From: Phaeodactylibacter xiamenensis
Lineage (GTDB): Bacteria; Bacteroidota; Bacteroidia; Chitinophagales; Saprospiraceae
Assembly (NCBI RefSeq): GCF_000759025.1
Contig: NZ_JPOS01000083.1
Span: forward strand, 310,001 to 374,000
Direction of reading: 5' to 3'
DNA length: 64,000 nucleotides
Translations under genes and position numbers: made by a program
Shown here: positions 8,588-18,762 of the stretch, piece after piece
Position numbering within the stretch: position 1 is the first letter of the stretch
Layout: the number at the start of each line of letters is the position of its first letter
The notes under the pieces: model-generated
Seen by the model: the letters and a program-made list of their open reading frames with translations, nothing else
The model's database searches: none
Told to the model about the DNA's origin: nothing

Positions 8588-9430
8588 CTAATCCTCCAAA
8601 ATCCCCTCCCGCCGGGCATCCTCCGTGTAGCCATGAAGTTGTACCGGTGCTTTCTTGCGATCCGCCCGCAGCCGCATGTTGAGGAACTCCACAAAAAGGG
8701 AAAAAGTAATGGCAAAGTAGAGGTAGCCCTTTGGGATTGTGCCCACTTCTGAACCGGCAATTGAAAAGTGCGCCAAATGTGCGCCTTCGGCAATCAGCAT
8801 GAAGCCGATCAGGATCAGGAAGGCCATGCCCAGCATTTGTATGGTTGGGTTTTTGTTGACAAAACTAGCCACCGGATTGGCAAACAGCATCATGATGAGC
8901 ACAGAAACTACCACGGCAATGATCATGATCATCAACGCACCGGTCACCCCATTCGTCATACCTACCGCAGTCAGGATGGAATCAAAGGAGAATACGATGT
9001 TGATAAGGGTGATCTGAATGATCACGTTCGTCAGGGATGCCTTGCCTTTCGGAGTCTCATCGTGCGGGTCTTCTTCCTCAAGCTTGTGGCGGATCTCGGT
9101 GGTGCTTTTGTACAGCAGGAACAGCCCGCCTATGATGAGAATGATGCTCTGCCCGGAAAACCCACCATGCATCCATGAAGTATGAATCTCGAACCAGGGC
9201 TCTTCCATAGCCACCAGAACAGACACCCCAAACAGCAGCACAATGCGCAGCACCATAGCCAGAATCAGCCCAATATTGGTGGCTTTGGGGCGCTCTTCCT
9301 CCGGCAGTTTGCCGGAAGCAATGGAAATGAAGATGATGTTGTCAATTCCCAGTACAATTTCCAGAAAAGTAAGCGTCAGCAGGCTCATCCAAACGGCTCC
9401 GCTGGCAAAATCGGGCATGATAAAATCCAT
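8588..9430 (-). CDS. TerC family integral membrane protein
   Basis: A multi-spanning inner-membrane protein of the TerC family, linked in other bacteria to metal (manganese, tellurite) homeostasis. It has 280 residues with about seven hydrophobic segments. The family's acidic membrane motifs are visible: LEIVLGIDNIIFI near residue 30 and FSFDSILTAVGM near 150. A charged cytoplasmic loop (HKLEEEDPHDE) separates the halves, and the C terminus is short and charged. An alternative start is the Met at codon 5. It stands alone, with the methylase start 43 bp downstream in the same direction. Substrate unknown. Confidence 0.88.
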   Translation of the reverse strand: MDFIMPDFASGAVWMSLLTLTFLEIVLGIDNIIFISIASGKLPEEERPKATNIGLILAMVLRIVLLFGVSVLVAMEEPWFEIHTSWMHGGFSGQSIILIIGGLFLLYKSTTEIRHKLEEEDPHDETPKGKASLTNVIIQITLINIVFSFDSILTAVGMTNGVTGALMIMIIAVVVSVLIMMLFANPVASFVNKNPTIQMLGMAFLILIGFMLIAEGAHLAHFSIAGSEVGTIPKGYLYFAITFSLFVEFLNMRLRADRKKAPVQLHGYTEDARREGILED

Positions 9431-9528
9431 GGTGCATCAGTTTTTCTGACCGCAAGTTTACGAAAATCCCGCTTAGCTATGGGGCAGGCCCTCCTTTCAT
9501 TTTTTACCTTTACAAAAAAAGCGACGAC

Positions 9529-10011
9529 ATGAAGTACCGCCGCCTACGTAATGAGGAGCTAAAGGAACTGGAAAAGGAATTCATCAACTTCCTCGCTGCC
9601 AATCAGGTAACGGCCGATGATTGGAAAAAAATCAAAGAGGAGGATAACGACAAAGCCGACCGCCTGATCGAAATTTTCAGCGATATGGTCTTCGATAAGG
9701 TGCTGGAGGATGTGGAGTACCTGGAACATAAAACACCGCACGACCTGAAGGCCTTCCGCTTCGGGGAAGAACAAGCGGAGATGAATGGGCTGAAAATTGA
9801 AGGCGAGTCTTCCGTCGACCTTACTCAGCAACAAAGTCCGCAGCAAATGCAGGAGCAGCTGAAGCTAACCGGCGCCAGGCTCAAGCTCTACACTGCCGAG
9901 AAAAAATACGCCGAGTCCCGAAAAATGGAAATCTTTCACCTTATGGAAGGAGGAGCCCTCATCTCCCGGGATGGTGCGCTGTTCAAATCTTTGGAATCCC
10001 TAAAAGCATAA
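9529..10011 (+). CDS. Conserved Bacteroidota hypothetical protein (DUF6495-like)
   Basis: Encodes 160 residues, soluble and strongly charged, starting MKYRRLRNEELKELEKEF and containing a predicted long helix in its second half (EQLKLTGARLKLYTAEKKYAESRKMEIF). It resembles the Bacteroidota-restricted family I recall as DUF6495; there is no known biochemical role. The stop is only 5 bp before the next start, so it is probably co-transcribed with the exported protein at 10017. A weak -7 box (TACCTTTA, 9505-9512) precedes it. Confidence 0.75.
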   Translation: MKYRRLRNEELKELEKEFINFLAANQVTADDWKKIKEEDNDKADRLIEIFSDMVFDKVLEDVEYLEHKTPHDLKAFRFGEEQAEMNGLKIEGESSVDLTQQQSPQQMQEQLKLTGARLKLYTAEKKYAESRKMEIFHLMEGGALISRDGALFKSLESLKA

Positions 10012-10016
10012 ACCCT

Positions 10017-11591
10017 ATGCGCCTCCTTACTTTTGCAAGCCTGCTATTGCTTTCCATCTTCGCGGGTGCACAAGATGCGCTGAATGTCAGCCTTTTCGGT
10101 CAGTACAACCCTGGTGACGGGCGGGCTTCAGGTTCCTGGAGCTATGTGGGGGCTGATGGCACTGAATATGCCCTGTTGGGTGCACAGACCGGCACTGCTG
10201 TCGTCGAAATCGGTACCAATGGCAGCCTCACGGAACGCGCATTCATTCCCGGCCCGCCTTCCAACTGGCGGGAAATCACGGTAGTAAGCGACCATGCCTA
10301 TGTCGTGACAGAAGGCGGTGCCAATCCCCATCCCGGCATGCAGGTCATTGATTTGAGTGGATTGCCTCAGAACGCTTCCTTAGTGACAACCTATAACTCC
10401 CAATTCAACCGGGGGCACATCATACAAAAGGACATTTTTCAGGAACAGCCCTACGTGTTTGTCTGCGGGACCACCACCACTTCCGGGGTGCATATCATTG
10501 ATGTCTCAGACCCGGTCAATCCTCAGCAGGTGGGGCTTTATCAGCCGGGGTACTACATCCACGACTGCCACGTCAGAGGAGATATCCTCTTCGCAGCCGC
10601 TTTCTTTGAAGGAACTATGGATGTTTTAGATATTTCCGACCCGGCAAACCCAGTGCTCCTCAACCGAATGTCTTATCCCGGCGGAAATACCCATAGCATG
10701 ACCACTACGCTGGATATGAACTACCTCTTCCTGTGTGATGAGCAGGATGGGCTTGTGGCTCGTATGTATGACATTTCTGACCTTACCGAGCCGGTACAAG
10801 TTGCTACCTACACCGCCAATATCCAAAGCCTGGTGCACAACCCGTACATCCGGGGCGACTTCATGTTTATCACCCACAATACAGAAGGTCTGCGCGTGCT
10901 CGATATTGCAGACCCAGAAGTCCCAGTGGAAGTTGGCTACTTCGACACCTACCCCGGTCAGAGCGGCGGCTTCAGTGGGCTTTGGTCGGCTTGCCCCTAT
11001 CTGCCTTCCGGCAAAATCATAGGCGGCAATCGGGAAGACGGTCTTTACGTTTGGGAGTTTAACAACACCCAAGCCAATCGGTATTACGGGCAAGTCATCG
11101 ATAGTTTGACTGGCGCCCCCATCGTCAATGCTGTTATCACTGCCCCTGAACTACCAGGGTTCGCACTGACTACAGATTTTGACGGCGCCTTTGCTTCCGG
11201 CACCTTGTCCAGCAGTATCACCCTGCAGGTCACCCGAAGTGGCTACGTGACCAAAACCCTCGAAGTGGACATAGAACCCGGCACCGGTACCGAATTCACA
11301 GTAGCGCTTAGCCCCATCAGCACTGCTACTCAAAACGAGCGGCAAAAATACCAGGTCCGCACCTACCCTGTCCCCGCCACGCAGCAACTCACCATCGACC
11401 TTCCGGATTTGCCGAAAGGCGCTACTGCGGCATTACTGTCTACAGAAGGGAAAGTCCTGAAAAGTTGGCCTGCGCTACCCAAAAATCAGCTGCGCGTAGA
11501 ACGAAGCAGCATTCCGGCCGGACAATATCTTTTTGTGGTCTATGCTTCGCAGGGAGCAATACTTACCACTGCCCCTGTCGTTTTTCGTTAG
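10017..11591 (+). CDS. Choice-of-anchor B family protein with T9SS type A sorting domain
   Basis: A large exported protein (524 residues). Order: signal peptide (about 1-18), a propeller-like region (about 25-345) with repeated LVIVD-type units such as VIDLSGLP, IIDVSDPVNPQ, VLDISDPANPV and VLDIADPEVPV, a carboxypeptidase-regulatory-like beta-sandwich (about 355-425, YYGQVIDSLTGAPIVNAVI), then a C-terminal T9SS sorting domain (about 440-524, TYPVPATQQLTIDLP to VVFR). It is expected at the cell surface or released. The LVIVD repeats place it in the choice-of-anchor B family; the ligand is unknown. It follows the DUF6495-like gene by 5 bp. Confidence 0.88.
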   Translation: MRLLTFASLLLLSIFAGAQDALNVSLFGQYNPGDGRASGSWSYVGADGTEYALLGAQTGTAVVEIGTNGSLTERAFIPGPPSNWREITVVSDHAYVVTEGGANPHPGMQVIDLSGLPQNASLVTTYNSQFNRGHIIQKDIFQEQPYVFVCGTTTTSGVHIIDVSDPVNPQQVGLYQPGYYIHDCHVRGDILFAAAFFEGTMDVLDISDPANPVLLNRMSYPGGNTHSMTTTLDMNYLFLCDEQDGLVARMYDISDLTEPVQVATYTANIQSLVHNPYIRGDFMFITHNTEGLRVLDIADPEVPVEVGYFDTYPGQSGGFSGLWSACPYLPSGKIIGGNREDGLYVWEFNNTQANRYYGQVIDSLTGAPIVNAVITAPELPGFALTTDFDGAFASGTLSSSITLQVTRSGYVTKTLEVDIEPGTGTEFTVALSPISTATQNERQKYQVRTYPVPATQQLTIDLPDLPKGATAALLSTEGKVLKSWPALPKNQLRVERSSIPAGQYLFVVYASQGAILTTAPVVFR

Positions 11592-11602
11592 TCCGTAATC
11601 TT

Positions 11603-11627
11603 GCAAGCTTGGTTTTGTTAAGCTTGC
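11603..11627 (+). terminator. Hairpin after the choice-of-anchor B gene
   Basis: GCAAGCTT (11603-11610) and AAGCTTGC (11620-11627) form a perfect 8-bp stem with a 9-nt T-rich loop, 12 bp past the stop. No strong T-run follows on either strand. It may act in both directions, since the minus-strand gene pair ends at 11646. Confidence 0.4.
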
Positions 11628-11645
11628 TTAGCCTGCAACTCTCTT

Positions 11646-11855
11646 CTATGGGTGAATCTCCTTTTCGAGCTGCCAATACCGAAAACAAAGCCAAACCCAA
11701 TACCCCAGCAGCCCCAGGGAAACAACAGGCCAAACCAGTATAAAAAGCAACGCATTCACCTCAAAATAAGACAAACCCGTGCCATTGGCCACATTGATTA
11801 TAAAATCAGTACAATACACATAAGCCCTAATAATCCATTCCATACCACTACTCAT
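11646..11855 (-). CDS. Small membrane protein, unknown family
   Basis: Encodes 69 residues from the ATG at 11855 (MSSGMEWIIRAY). This start is preferred because it overlaps the stop of the upstream gene by 8 bp (ATGAGTAG), typical of coupled translation; a start at 11897 would overlap far more. Two hydrophobic segments are visible, about residues 8-23 and 33-56 (EVNALLFILVWPVVSLGLLG followed by YWVWLCF). No family recognised. It probably works with the preceding membrane protein. Confidence 0.6.
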   Translation of the reverse strand: MSSGMEWIIRAYVYCTDFIINVANGTGLSYFEVNALLFILVWPVVSLGLLGYWVWLCFRYWQLEKEIHP

Positions 11856-12255
11856 ACCGAAGTGATTTGATTTTTCGCCGCATTCGGACCACGCCAATCA
11901 ATAGCAGCAACATCATAAATGGCCACCCCGCCCCAAGCAATAAAACATTCGACAGCCCATAAGCCCCAGTACCAGCCAGTAACCGGATAATCCCAAAGTA
12001 AGCCCCTTTCAACCACTCCGCAGGTGGATGCTCAACATGGTGATTGAGGCAGTATTCAGTATCATCATGACAACGCCAGGTACAGCGGTCCGGGTCGCCT
12101 TCAGAGGGGTTGATGGCAGGAATGGAAACGCCATAGGTAACGCCGCCTTTGTACTTGAATACACCAGGCTGCCGCCATCGGGAAACCTCATTGACCACTA
12201 CCATAATCAGGTAGGGTAAGAGCAGAAGCAACAAGTATTTCATCCGGGAAAACAT
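11848..12255 (-). CDS. Small membrane protein with an extracytoplasmic CHD segment, unknown family
   Basis: Encodes 135 residues: an N-terminal hydrophobic segment (about 6-20), a polar central region (about 25-80) with CTWRCHDDTEYCLNHH, and one or two C-terminal membrane segments (about 85-125). The Cys/His-rich stretch (C58, C62 and C69 by position estimate, plus several His) could bind metal or a disulfide; this is inference. The stop overlaps the start of the 69-residue partner, and the start lies 4 bp below the trmD stop, so trmD and both small genes may be one transcript. Confidence 0.65.
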   Translation of the reverse strand: MFSRMKYLLLLLLPYLIMVVVNEVSRWRQPGVFKYKGGVTYGVSIPAINPSEGDPDRCTWRCHDDTEYCLNHHVEHPPAEWLKGAYFGIIRLLAGTGAYGLSNVLLLGAGWPFMMLLLLIGVVRMRRKIKSLRYE

Positions 12256-12258
12256 ATC

Positions 12259-12942
12259 CTACTCCTCCCCCTCCAGCAAATCCGGGCGACGGGCACGGGT
12301 GCGCTCCACCGCCTTGTCCATCCGCCATTCTTCAATCTTTTTGAAATTGCCGGACTTAAGGATGTCTGGTACTTTCCATCCCCTAAACTCCTCCGGGCGC
12401 GTGTACACAGGTGGCGCTAGTAGATTGTCCTGAAAAGAATCCAACAAAGCCGAAGTTTCATCATTCAATACTCCCGGCAGCAGGCGCCCGATCGAATCTA
12501 CCAGCACTGCAGCAGGCAACTCGCCCCCCGAGAGCACAAAATCACCAATGGAAATCTCCATCGTCACCAAATGCTCCCGGATGCGCTCGTCAATGCCTTT
12601 GTAATGCCCGCAGATGATCATCAGGTTTTCCTTTAGAGAAAGGCGGTTGGACAGGCCTTGGTGCAGGCGTTCCCCATCAGGGGTCATGTAGATGATCTCA
12701 TCGTAGGCACGTTGAGATTGCAGGTCCTCAATGCAGTTGACCAGGGGCTCCAGCATCATCACCATACCTGCTCCACCGCCGTATTGGTAGTCATCTACCT
12801 GCCGGTGCTTGCCGATGCCATATTCCCTCAGATTCTGCAAGTGTACCTCCAGCAGGCCTTTGTCCTGCGCCCGTTGCATGATGGAGTGGCTGAGCGGGCT
12901 TTCCAAAAGCTCCGGCAAAACGGTGATGATGTCGATGCGCAT
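12259..12942 (-). CDS. trmD: tRNA (guanine-N1-)-methyltransferase TrmD
   Basis: Methylates G37 of tRNAs reading CNN codons, preventing +1 frameshifting. The start ATG at 12942 ([17 protein letters not shown]) is chosen over the upstream one at 12969, because the family begins with this motif and a purine-rich AAGGGAA precedes it. The 227 residues carry the trefoil-knot SAM site: [35 protein letters not shown] and [13 protein letters not shown]. The C-terminal region has [14 protein letters not shown] as in other TrmD. Not grouped with rpsP/rimM here, unlike in many bacteria. Confidence 0.96.
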   Translation of the reverse strand: MRIDIITVLPELLESPLSHSIMQRAQDKGLLEVHLQNLREYGIGKHRQVDDYQYGGGAGMVMMLEPLVNCIEDLQSQRAYDEIIYMTPDGERLHQGLSNRLSLKENLMIICGHYKGIDERIREHLVTMEISIGDFVLSGGELPAAVLVDSIGRLLPGVLNDETSALLDSFQDNLLAPPVYTRPEEFRGWKVPDILKSGNFKKIEEWRMDKAVERTRARRPDLLEGEE

Positions 12943-12987
12943 GTTCCCTTTTTTCTGCAAATGTAGCAATTCGGACGGAAGTCCGCC

Positions 12988-13374
<387 letters not shown>

Positions 13375-13389
13375 TTATCCTGAAAGGGC

Positions 13390-14046
13390 TTACTGGATTT
13401 CCAGCAGTTCCACTTCGAAAATCAGGGTTTCGTATGGGCCGATCTTGCCGCCGGCGCCACGCGGCCCGTAAGCCAGATCAGATGGAATATACAACTTCCA
13501 CTTAGACCCCTGAGGCATAAGCTGCAGCGCTTCCGTCCAGCCTTTGATGACCTGATTTACCCCAAATGAAGTAGGCTCGCCACGCTCTACGGAACTGTCA
13601 AACACAGTGTCATCGGTAAGTGTGCCGTGGTAATGGACTTTCACCTTGCTGGTTTCGGTAGGCTTAGGGCCGTTGCCTTCCTTGAGCACTTCGTACTGCA
13701 AGCCACTATCTGTAACCTTTACTTCCTCGCGCTTAGCATTTTCAGCCAGGAAAGCCTTGCCCGCTTCGATTGCATCGGCGTGCTTTGCCTGCTGCTTTTT
13801 CATCATGTACTGCTGAACGACCTGATTGGCCTCCTCCGCTGTAAACTTAGGCTCGTTGCCCGCCAGTACATCGTGAATCGCCGTAGTCATAGACGTTTCG
13901 TCCAGGTTGTCAAAGCCCTGGTTCTGCAGGTTCTGCGCTAAAAGTACGCCCAGTGCGTAGCTAAGTGAATCCATTTCCTGTGCTTTTGCTGTGGTCATTG
14001 TGAACAGCCCTGCTAACATAAGGACTGATAGAATTGTTTTATTCAT
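13390..14046 (-). CDS. FKBP-type peptidyl-prolyl isomerase (FkpA/Mip-like)
   Basis: An exported folding catalyst for Xaa-Pro bonds, 218 residues. Order: signal peptide (1-22, ending TAKAQ), helical FKBP_N dimerisation domain (about 23-105, DSLSYALGVLLAQNLQ), a linker helix, and the FKBP catalytic domain (about 115-218), with KVKVHYHGTLTDDTVFDSS, GVNQVIKGWTEALQLMPQGS, and IPSDLAYGPRGAGGKIGP followed by TLIFEVELL. It is probably periplasmic. Divergent from ndh, with a 146-bp shared upstream region. Confidence 0.93.
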   Translation of the reverse strand: MNKTILSVLMLAGLFTMTTAKAQEMDSLSYALGVLLAQNLQNQGFDNLDETSMTTAIHDVLAGNEPKFTAEEANQVVQQYMMKKQQAKHADAIEAGKAFLAENAKREEVKVTDSGLQYEVLKEGNGPKPTETSKVKVHYHGTLTDDTVFDSSVERGEPTSFGVNQVIKGWTEALQLMPQGSKWKLYIPSDLAYGPRGAGGKIGPYETLIFEVELLEIQ

Positions 14047-14192
14047 AAATACTTTGATTTTCTGTTCTGCTGAAACGCTGCGAAGAAAAGAAAATTATAA
14101 CGCTTTCAATAACCCAGGTAAAAAAAGCTGCAAACATTGACCCGGATAAGCCCTTTCAATACCGTAGACTTTTTTACGACAGATCTCACTTT

Positions 14193-15488
14193 ATGAAAAT
14201 TAACATACCTGAATCCGACCAGGAACGCATCGTTATTGTAGGCGGTGGATTTGGTGGGCTGACCCTTGCCCGCGAACTCAAAAAACAAAACTACCAGGTC
14301 GTTCTGATCGATAAAAACAACTATCATCAGTTCCAACCGCTGTTTTACCAGGTGGCCATGTCCGGTCTGGAGCCCAGCTCCATCGTTTTTCCCTTCCGGA
14401 AAGCTTTTCAGGGCGAAAAGAACATCTTCATCCGGGTAACGGAGGTGGAACGGGTGGACACGGACCAAAAGCAGCTCCATACCCCACTCGGCATCTGCAA
14501 CTACGATTATCTGGTCCTGGCCATTGGCGCAGACACCAATTTCTTTGGCAATGAGGAAATTGAACAAAAAGCCCTGCCCATGAAATCCGTTTCAGAAGCG
14601 CTGCACCTGCGCAACCGTATCCTCACCGATTATGAAATCGCGCTATCCGTAACGGACTACGAAAAACGGCAACAACTGATTGACATCGTCATCGTTGGTG
14701 GAGGGCCTACTGGTGTGGAAGTAGCAGGCGCTCTGGCGGAAATGAAGCGTTATGTCCTCCCCAAGGACTACCCACAGCTGAATACCGATGAGATTGACAT
14801 CCACCTGGTGGAAGGGGCTGACCGGCTGCTGTTGGGCATGTCGGAAGAAGCCGCCCAAAAAGCGCAGGAATTTCTCGAGGGGCTGGACGTTAAGGTTCAG
14901 CTAAATGCTATGGTCACCGGATTTGATGGAGCGTACGCCACACTGAGCGACGATTCAAAAATCACTACCCATAAGCTCATCTGGGCAGCCGGTGTAGCAG
15001 GCAATAAAATGCCGGGGCTGCCAGATGAAGCGTTAGTAAAAGGCCGCAGGCTCGCCGTAGACCGCTTCAACCGGGTACAGGGCACGCAGGATATTTTTGC
15101 CATTGGCGATATTGCTTACATGGAAGAGCCCGACTACCCCAAAGGGCACCCACAGGTGGCACAGGCTGCGATGCAGCACGCCAAACAATTGGGCAAAAAC
15201 TTCAAAAGGCTATCAAAGGGCAAAGAAATGGAACCTTTCTCCTACAAGGATCTCGGTTCTATGGCCACTATCGGCCGCAACCGTGCCGTAGCCGACCTGC
15301 CCGGCTTTAAATTCCAGGGGGCTTTCGCATGGTTGATATGGCTGTTTGTACACCTCTTCCAGATTTTGGGAGCCAAAAACAAAGTGTCCATATTCCTCAA
15401 CTGGGTCTGGAACTACCTAACTTACGACCAATCCCTGCGCCTAATCATCCGCCCCAAGGAAGGCCCTGCGGACGTCGCACGGGAATGA
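14193..15488 (+). CDS. ndh: Type II NADH dehydrogenase (NDH-2)
   Basis: A non-proton-pumping NADH:quinone oxidoreductase, a single FAD-containing peripheral membrane protein. It has 431 residues. The first Rossmann motif IVIVGGGFGGLTLAREL binds FAD (about 11-27), and the second DIVIVGGGPTGVEVAGALAE binds NADH (about 166-185). IFAIGDIA near 300 contacts the flavin. A C-terminal hydrophobic stretch (about 376-420, FAWLIWLFVHLFQILG and FLNWVWNYLTYD) should anchor it to the inner membrane. The gene stands between fkpA-like (divergent) and gcvP (own promoter). It could oxidise NADH made by the soluble hydrogenase at 52.5-57.5 kb. Confidence 0.93.
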   Translation: MKINIPESDQERIVIVGGGFGGLTLARELKKQNYQVVLIDKNNYHQFQPLFYQVAMSGLEPSSIVFPFRKAFQGEKNIFIRVTEVERVDTDQKQLHTPLGICNYDYLVLAIGADTNFFGNEEIEQKALPMKSVSEALHLRNRILTDYEIALSVTDYEKRQQLIDIVIVGGGPTGVEVAGALAEMKRYVLPKDYPQLNTDEIDIHLVEGADRLLLGMSEEAAQKAQEFLEGLDVKVQLNAMVTGFDGAYATLSDDSKITTHKLIWAAGVAGNKMPGLPDEALVKGRRLAVDRFNRVQGTQDIFAIGDIAYMEEPDYPKGHPQVAQAAMQHAKQLGKNFKRLSKGKEMEPFSYKDLGSMATIGRNRAVADLPGFKFQGAFAWLIWLFVHLFQILGAKNKVSIFLNWVWNYLTYDQSLRLIIRPKEGPADVARE

Positions 15489-15527
15489 TGGAATTTTTAC
15501 ATAAAAAGGAGCAACCCAAATTCCGGA

Positions 15528-15564
15528 TTGCTTGTTAGGCGGACAGAAAAAAGTCGTACCTTTG
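15528..15564 (+). promoter_or_regulatory. Promoter of gcvP
   Basis: TACCTTTG at 15557-15564 is a perfect TAnnTTTG -7 box, with TTG at 15532-15534 22 bp upstream (and another TTG at 15528-15530). It lies 39 bp beyond the ndh stop and predicts a leader of about 70 nt before gcvP. Confidence 0.65.
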
Positions 15565-15641
15565 CGGCTCAAAATCACGGTGCGGGGCATGAGCTCCATT
15601 CCAAAAATCCTAACCGAATATAACAATACAAGCGACGGATA

Positions 15642-18527
15642 ATGAAACACACCACCTCCTTCGATCAGTTTGTGACCCGCCACAACGGGGTTTCTAATAG
15701 GGATCTGCCGAAAATGCTTGAAACTATTGGCGTACCGTCACTGGATCAGCTTATCGACGAGACTGTGCCGGACAAAATCCGCCTGAAAAAGGAAATGGAC
15801 CTGCCGGAAGCCCTGACGGAATTTGACTTCCTCAACGAGCTGAAGCGCACCGCTGCCAAGAACAAGGTTTACAAAACCTACATCGGCATGGGCTACCACG
15901 GCACGATCACGCCTTCGGTTATTCTCCGCAACGTCTTCCAAAATCCGGGCTGGTACACACAGTACACCCCTTATCAGGCTGAAATATCCCAGGGCCGCCT
16001 GGAGGCATTGCTCAACTTCCAGACCATGGTGAGCGATCTCACGGCTCTGCCGATCGCTAATGCTTCACTCCTGGACGAAGGCACGGCTGCAGCGGAGGCA
16101 ATGACGATGTTCTACAGCCAGAAGAACAAACGCAACAAAGGGGAAGCCATCAATCAGTTCCTCGTTGCCGATACCGTCCTGCCACAAACCATTGAGGTAT
16201 TGATGACCCGCGCTAAGCCACTTGATATTGAAGTAGTGGTAGGCAACTGGAAGTCATTTGAATTGACAGATAAAGTCTTCGGTATGCTGCTGCAGTATCC
16301 GGACCGTACCGGTAAGGTAGAGGATTACCGGGCACTGGCAGAACAAGCCAATGACAAGGAGGTCTACCTGACTGTTGCAGCCGATATCCTCAGCCTTGCC
16401 CTGCTCACCCCTCCTGGTGAATGGGGCGCAGATGCTGTGGTAGGCAATACGCAGCGTTTTGGAGTCCCCATGGGCTACGGTGGCCCGCATGCTGCTTTCT
16501 TTGCCACACGTGAGCAATTTAAGCGGCAGATTCCCGGGCGCATCATTGGGGTTTCTGTGGACCGGCATGGACAGGCTGCCTACCGTATGGCACTTCAGAC
16601 CCGCGAGCAGCACATCCGCCGGGAGAAAGCGACCTCAAATATCTGCACCGCACAGGCACTTCTGGCTGTAATGGCTAGCATGTACGCTGTATACCACGGG
16701 CCTAAAGGCATCAAAGCCATTGCCCGCCGGGTACATGAACTCGCAAAGATTCTGGACCAAAACCTGCAAGCTCTGGGTTATGAGCAGCAGAATGGGCATT
16801 ACTTCGACACCCTGAGCATCAAAGCGGACGCCGGGCTTATTCAGGCCATCAAAACTGAAGCTCTGAATCAGGAGACCAACTTCTGGTATACCGAAGACAG
16901 CATACAAATCAGCCTGGACGAGACGGTAAACCTCGCAGAAATTGAGCGCCTCGCTGCACTTTTCGCTAAAGTGAAAGAGCAACCTGCCAGCTTCACAGCA
17001 GAAGTGAAAGAAGGGCTTCAATTGCCAACTGCACTGGAGCGTTCCTCCGGCTATCTGACGCATCCGAAATTCAACAGCTATCATACCGAAACGGAAATGA
17101 TGCGCTACCTCAAGTCACTGGAAAACAAGGACTTGTCCCTCATGCATTCGATGATCCCTTTAGGTAGCTGTACCATGAAACTGAATGCGGCTACAGAACT
17201 GATCCCGGTAAGCTGGCCAGAGTTTGCCAACGTCCACCCTTTTGCTCCTGTCGATCAGGCAGCAGGTTATTTCCAAATCTTCCGCGAACTGGAAGCCTGG
17301 CTGAGCGAAATTACCGGCTTTGCCGCTTGTTCTTTACAGCCCAATTCGGGCGCACAGGGCGAGTACGCCGGCTTGCTGACCATCCGTGCCTTCCACGAAG
17401 CCAACAGCGACTTTCACCGCAATGTGGCGCTCATCCCGGACTCTGCTCACGGTACCAACCCGGCAAGCGCAGTCATGGCAGGCATGAAAGTCGTAGTTGT
17501 GAAGTGTGATAATCAGGGGAATATCGACCTGGAAGACCTCCGCGCAAAAGCAGAGAAGCATAGCAATGAGCTGTCCGCTCTGATGGTCACCTATCCGTCT
17601 ACCCACGGTGTATTTGAGACTGAAATTCAGGAAATCTGTAAAATCATCCACGATAACGGCGGTAAAGTCTACATGGACGGTGCCAATATGAACGCGCAGG
17701 TCGGCCTGACAAGTCCGGGCATTATTGATGCCGATGTTTGCCACCTCAACCTGCACAAGACTTTTGCCATCCCACACGGTGGCGGTGGCCCCGGCATGGG
17801 TCCGATTTGCGTCAACGAAAGCCTGAAGCCCTTCCTCCCTAACCACAGCGTGATTCAAACTGGCGGAAATCAGGGCATCGGAGCAGTCAGCGCAGCGCCA
17901 TTTGGCAGTGCCAGCATACTCCTGATTTCTTACGCTTACATCAGAATGCTGGGCAAGAAGGGGCTCACGGATGCCTCAAAAGCAGCCATCCTGAATGCCA
18001 ATTACATCAAAGCCCGCCTTGAAAGCGCCTATGATGTGCTCTTCACCGGCAGATACGGCCACTCCGCCCACGAGCTCATCATTGACCTGCGCCCCTACAA
18101 ATCGGTGGCTTCCGCAGAGGATGTGGCCAAGCGTCTGATCGACTACGGTTTCCACGCCCCCACCCTTTCCTGGCCGGTGCCCGGCACCATTATGGTCGAG
18201 CCTACGGAAAGTGAAAGCAAAGACGAGCTCGACCGCTTCTGCGATGCCATGCTTTGCATTCGGGAGGAGATCGATGAGATTGCCCGGGGCGAAGCTGCCG
18301 AGGACAACAACGTGCTGGTCAACGCCCCACACGCCCTGCAGCTGATCACCATGGATGATTGGCACCTGCCTTACTCCCGGTCCAAAGCGGCTTTCCCTCT
18401 ACCCCACTTGCGCTTCGAGCATAAGTTTTGGGTCAGCGTAGGCCGCGTAGACAATGCCTTCGGCGACCGCAACCTGGTTTGCACCTGCCCGCCGATGGCG
18501 GCTTATGAGGAGGATGCGCTAGGCTAG
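15642..18527 (+). CDS. gcvP: Glycine dehydrogenase (decarboxylating), P protein
   Basis: PLP-dependent P protein of the glycine cleavage system: decarboxylates glycine and passes the aminomethyl group to lipoyl-GcvH. At 961 residues it is the single-chain form with fused halves (about 1-460 and 461-961). The PLP lysine is K706 in [20 protein letters not shown]. Other family segments are present: [29 protein letters not shown] and [11 protein letters not shown]. It has its own promoter and a strong terminator, so it is monocistronic; gcvT and gcvH are not in the window. Confidence 0.97.
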   Translation: MKHTTSFDQFVTRHNGVSNRDLPKMLETIGVPSLDQLIDETVPDKIRLKKEMDLPEALTEFDFLNELKRTAAKNKVYKTYIGMGYHGTITPSVILRNVFQNPGWYTQYTPYQAEISQGRLEALLNFQTMVSDLTALPIANASLLDEGTAAAEAMTMFYSQKNKRNKGEAINQFLVADTVLPQTIEVLMTRAKPLDIEVVVGNWKSFELTDKVFGMLLQYPDRTGKVEDYRALAEQANDKEVYLTVAADILSLALLTPPGEWGADAVVGNTQRFGVPMGYGGPHAAFFATREQFKRQIPGRIIGVSVDRHGQAAYRMALQTREQHIRREKATSNICTAQALLAVMASMYAVYHGPKGIKAIARRVHELAKILDQNLQALGYEQQNGHYFDTLSIKADAGLIQAIKTEALNQETNFWYTEDSIQISLDETVNLAEIERLAALFAKVKEQPASFTAEVKEGLQLPTALERSSGYLTHPKFNSYHTETEMMRYLKSLENKDLSLMHSMIPLGSCTMKLNAATELIPVSWPEFANVHPFAPVDQAAGYFQIFRELEAWLSEITGFAACSLQPNSGAQGEYAGLLTIRAFHEANSDFHRNVALIPDSAHGTNPASAVMAGMKVVVVKCDNQGNIDLEDLRAKAEKHSNELSALMVTYPSTHGVFETEIQEICKIIHDNGGKVYMDGANMNAQVGLTSPGIIDADVCHLNLHKTFAIPHGGGGPGMGPICVNESLKPFLPNHSVIQTGGNQGIGAVSAAPFGSASILLISYAYIRMLGKKGLTDASKAAILNANYIKARLESAYDVLFTGRYGHSAHELIIDLRPYKSVASAEDVAKRLIDYGFHAPTLSWPVPGTIMVEPTESESKDELDRFCDAMLCIREEIDEIARGEAAEDNNVLVNAPHALQLITMDDWHLPYSRSKAAFPLPHLRFEHKFWVSVGRVDNAFGDRNLVCTCPPMAAYEEDALG

Positions 18528-18556
18528 GATTTCGATAGCAAATGATTATAGCTACT

Positions 18557-18597
18557 TCACCCTCAGGTTCTCGTTGAGCCTGGGGGTGATTTGTTTT
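18557..18597 (+). terminator. Rho-independent terminator of gcvP
   Basis: TCACCCTCAGG (18557-18567) pairs with CCTGGGGGTGA (18579-18589) over 11 bp with one G-U pair, an 11-nt loop, then TTTGTTTT. It is 29 bp past the gcvP stop. The remaining bases up to 18762 show no gene. Confidence 0.85.
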
Positions 18598-18762
18598 CCC
18601 GGAAGCCCATCGGAGCCATTCACCAAAAGACAGCCCTGCCGATGAACCATCAACTGGGCTGCCATTAAAACTGGGGTTTACAGGGTAACGAGCAGATACT
18701 GGATCAGCATCTGCCCGAAAACGGTTTTAGGTGTTTATTCGTATGCTGTGGGACGGTGAAAA

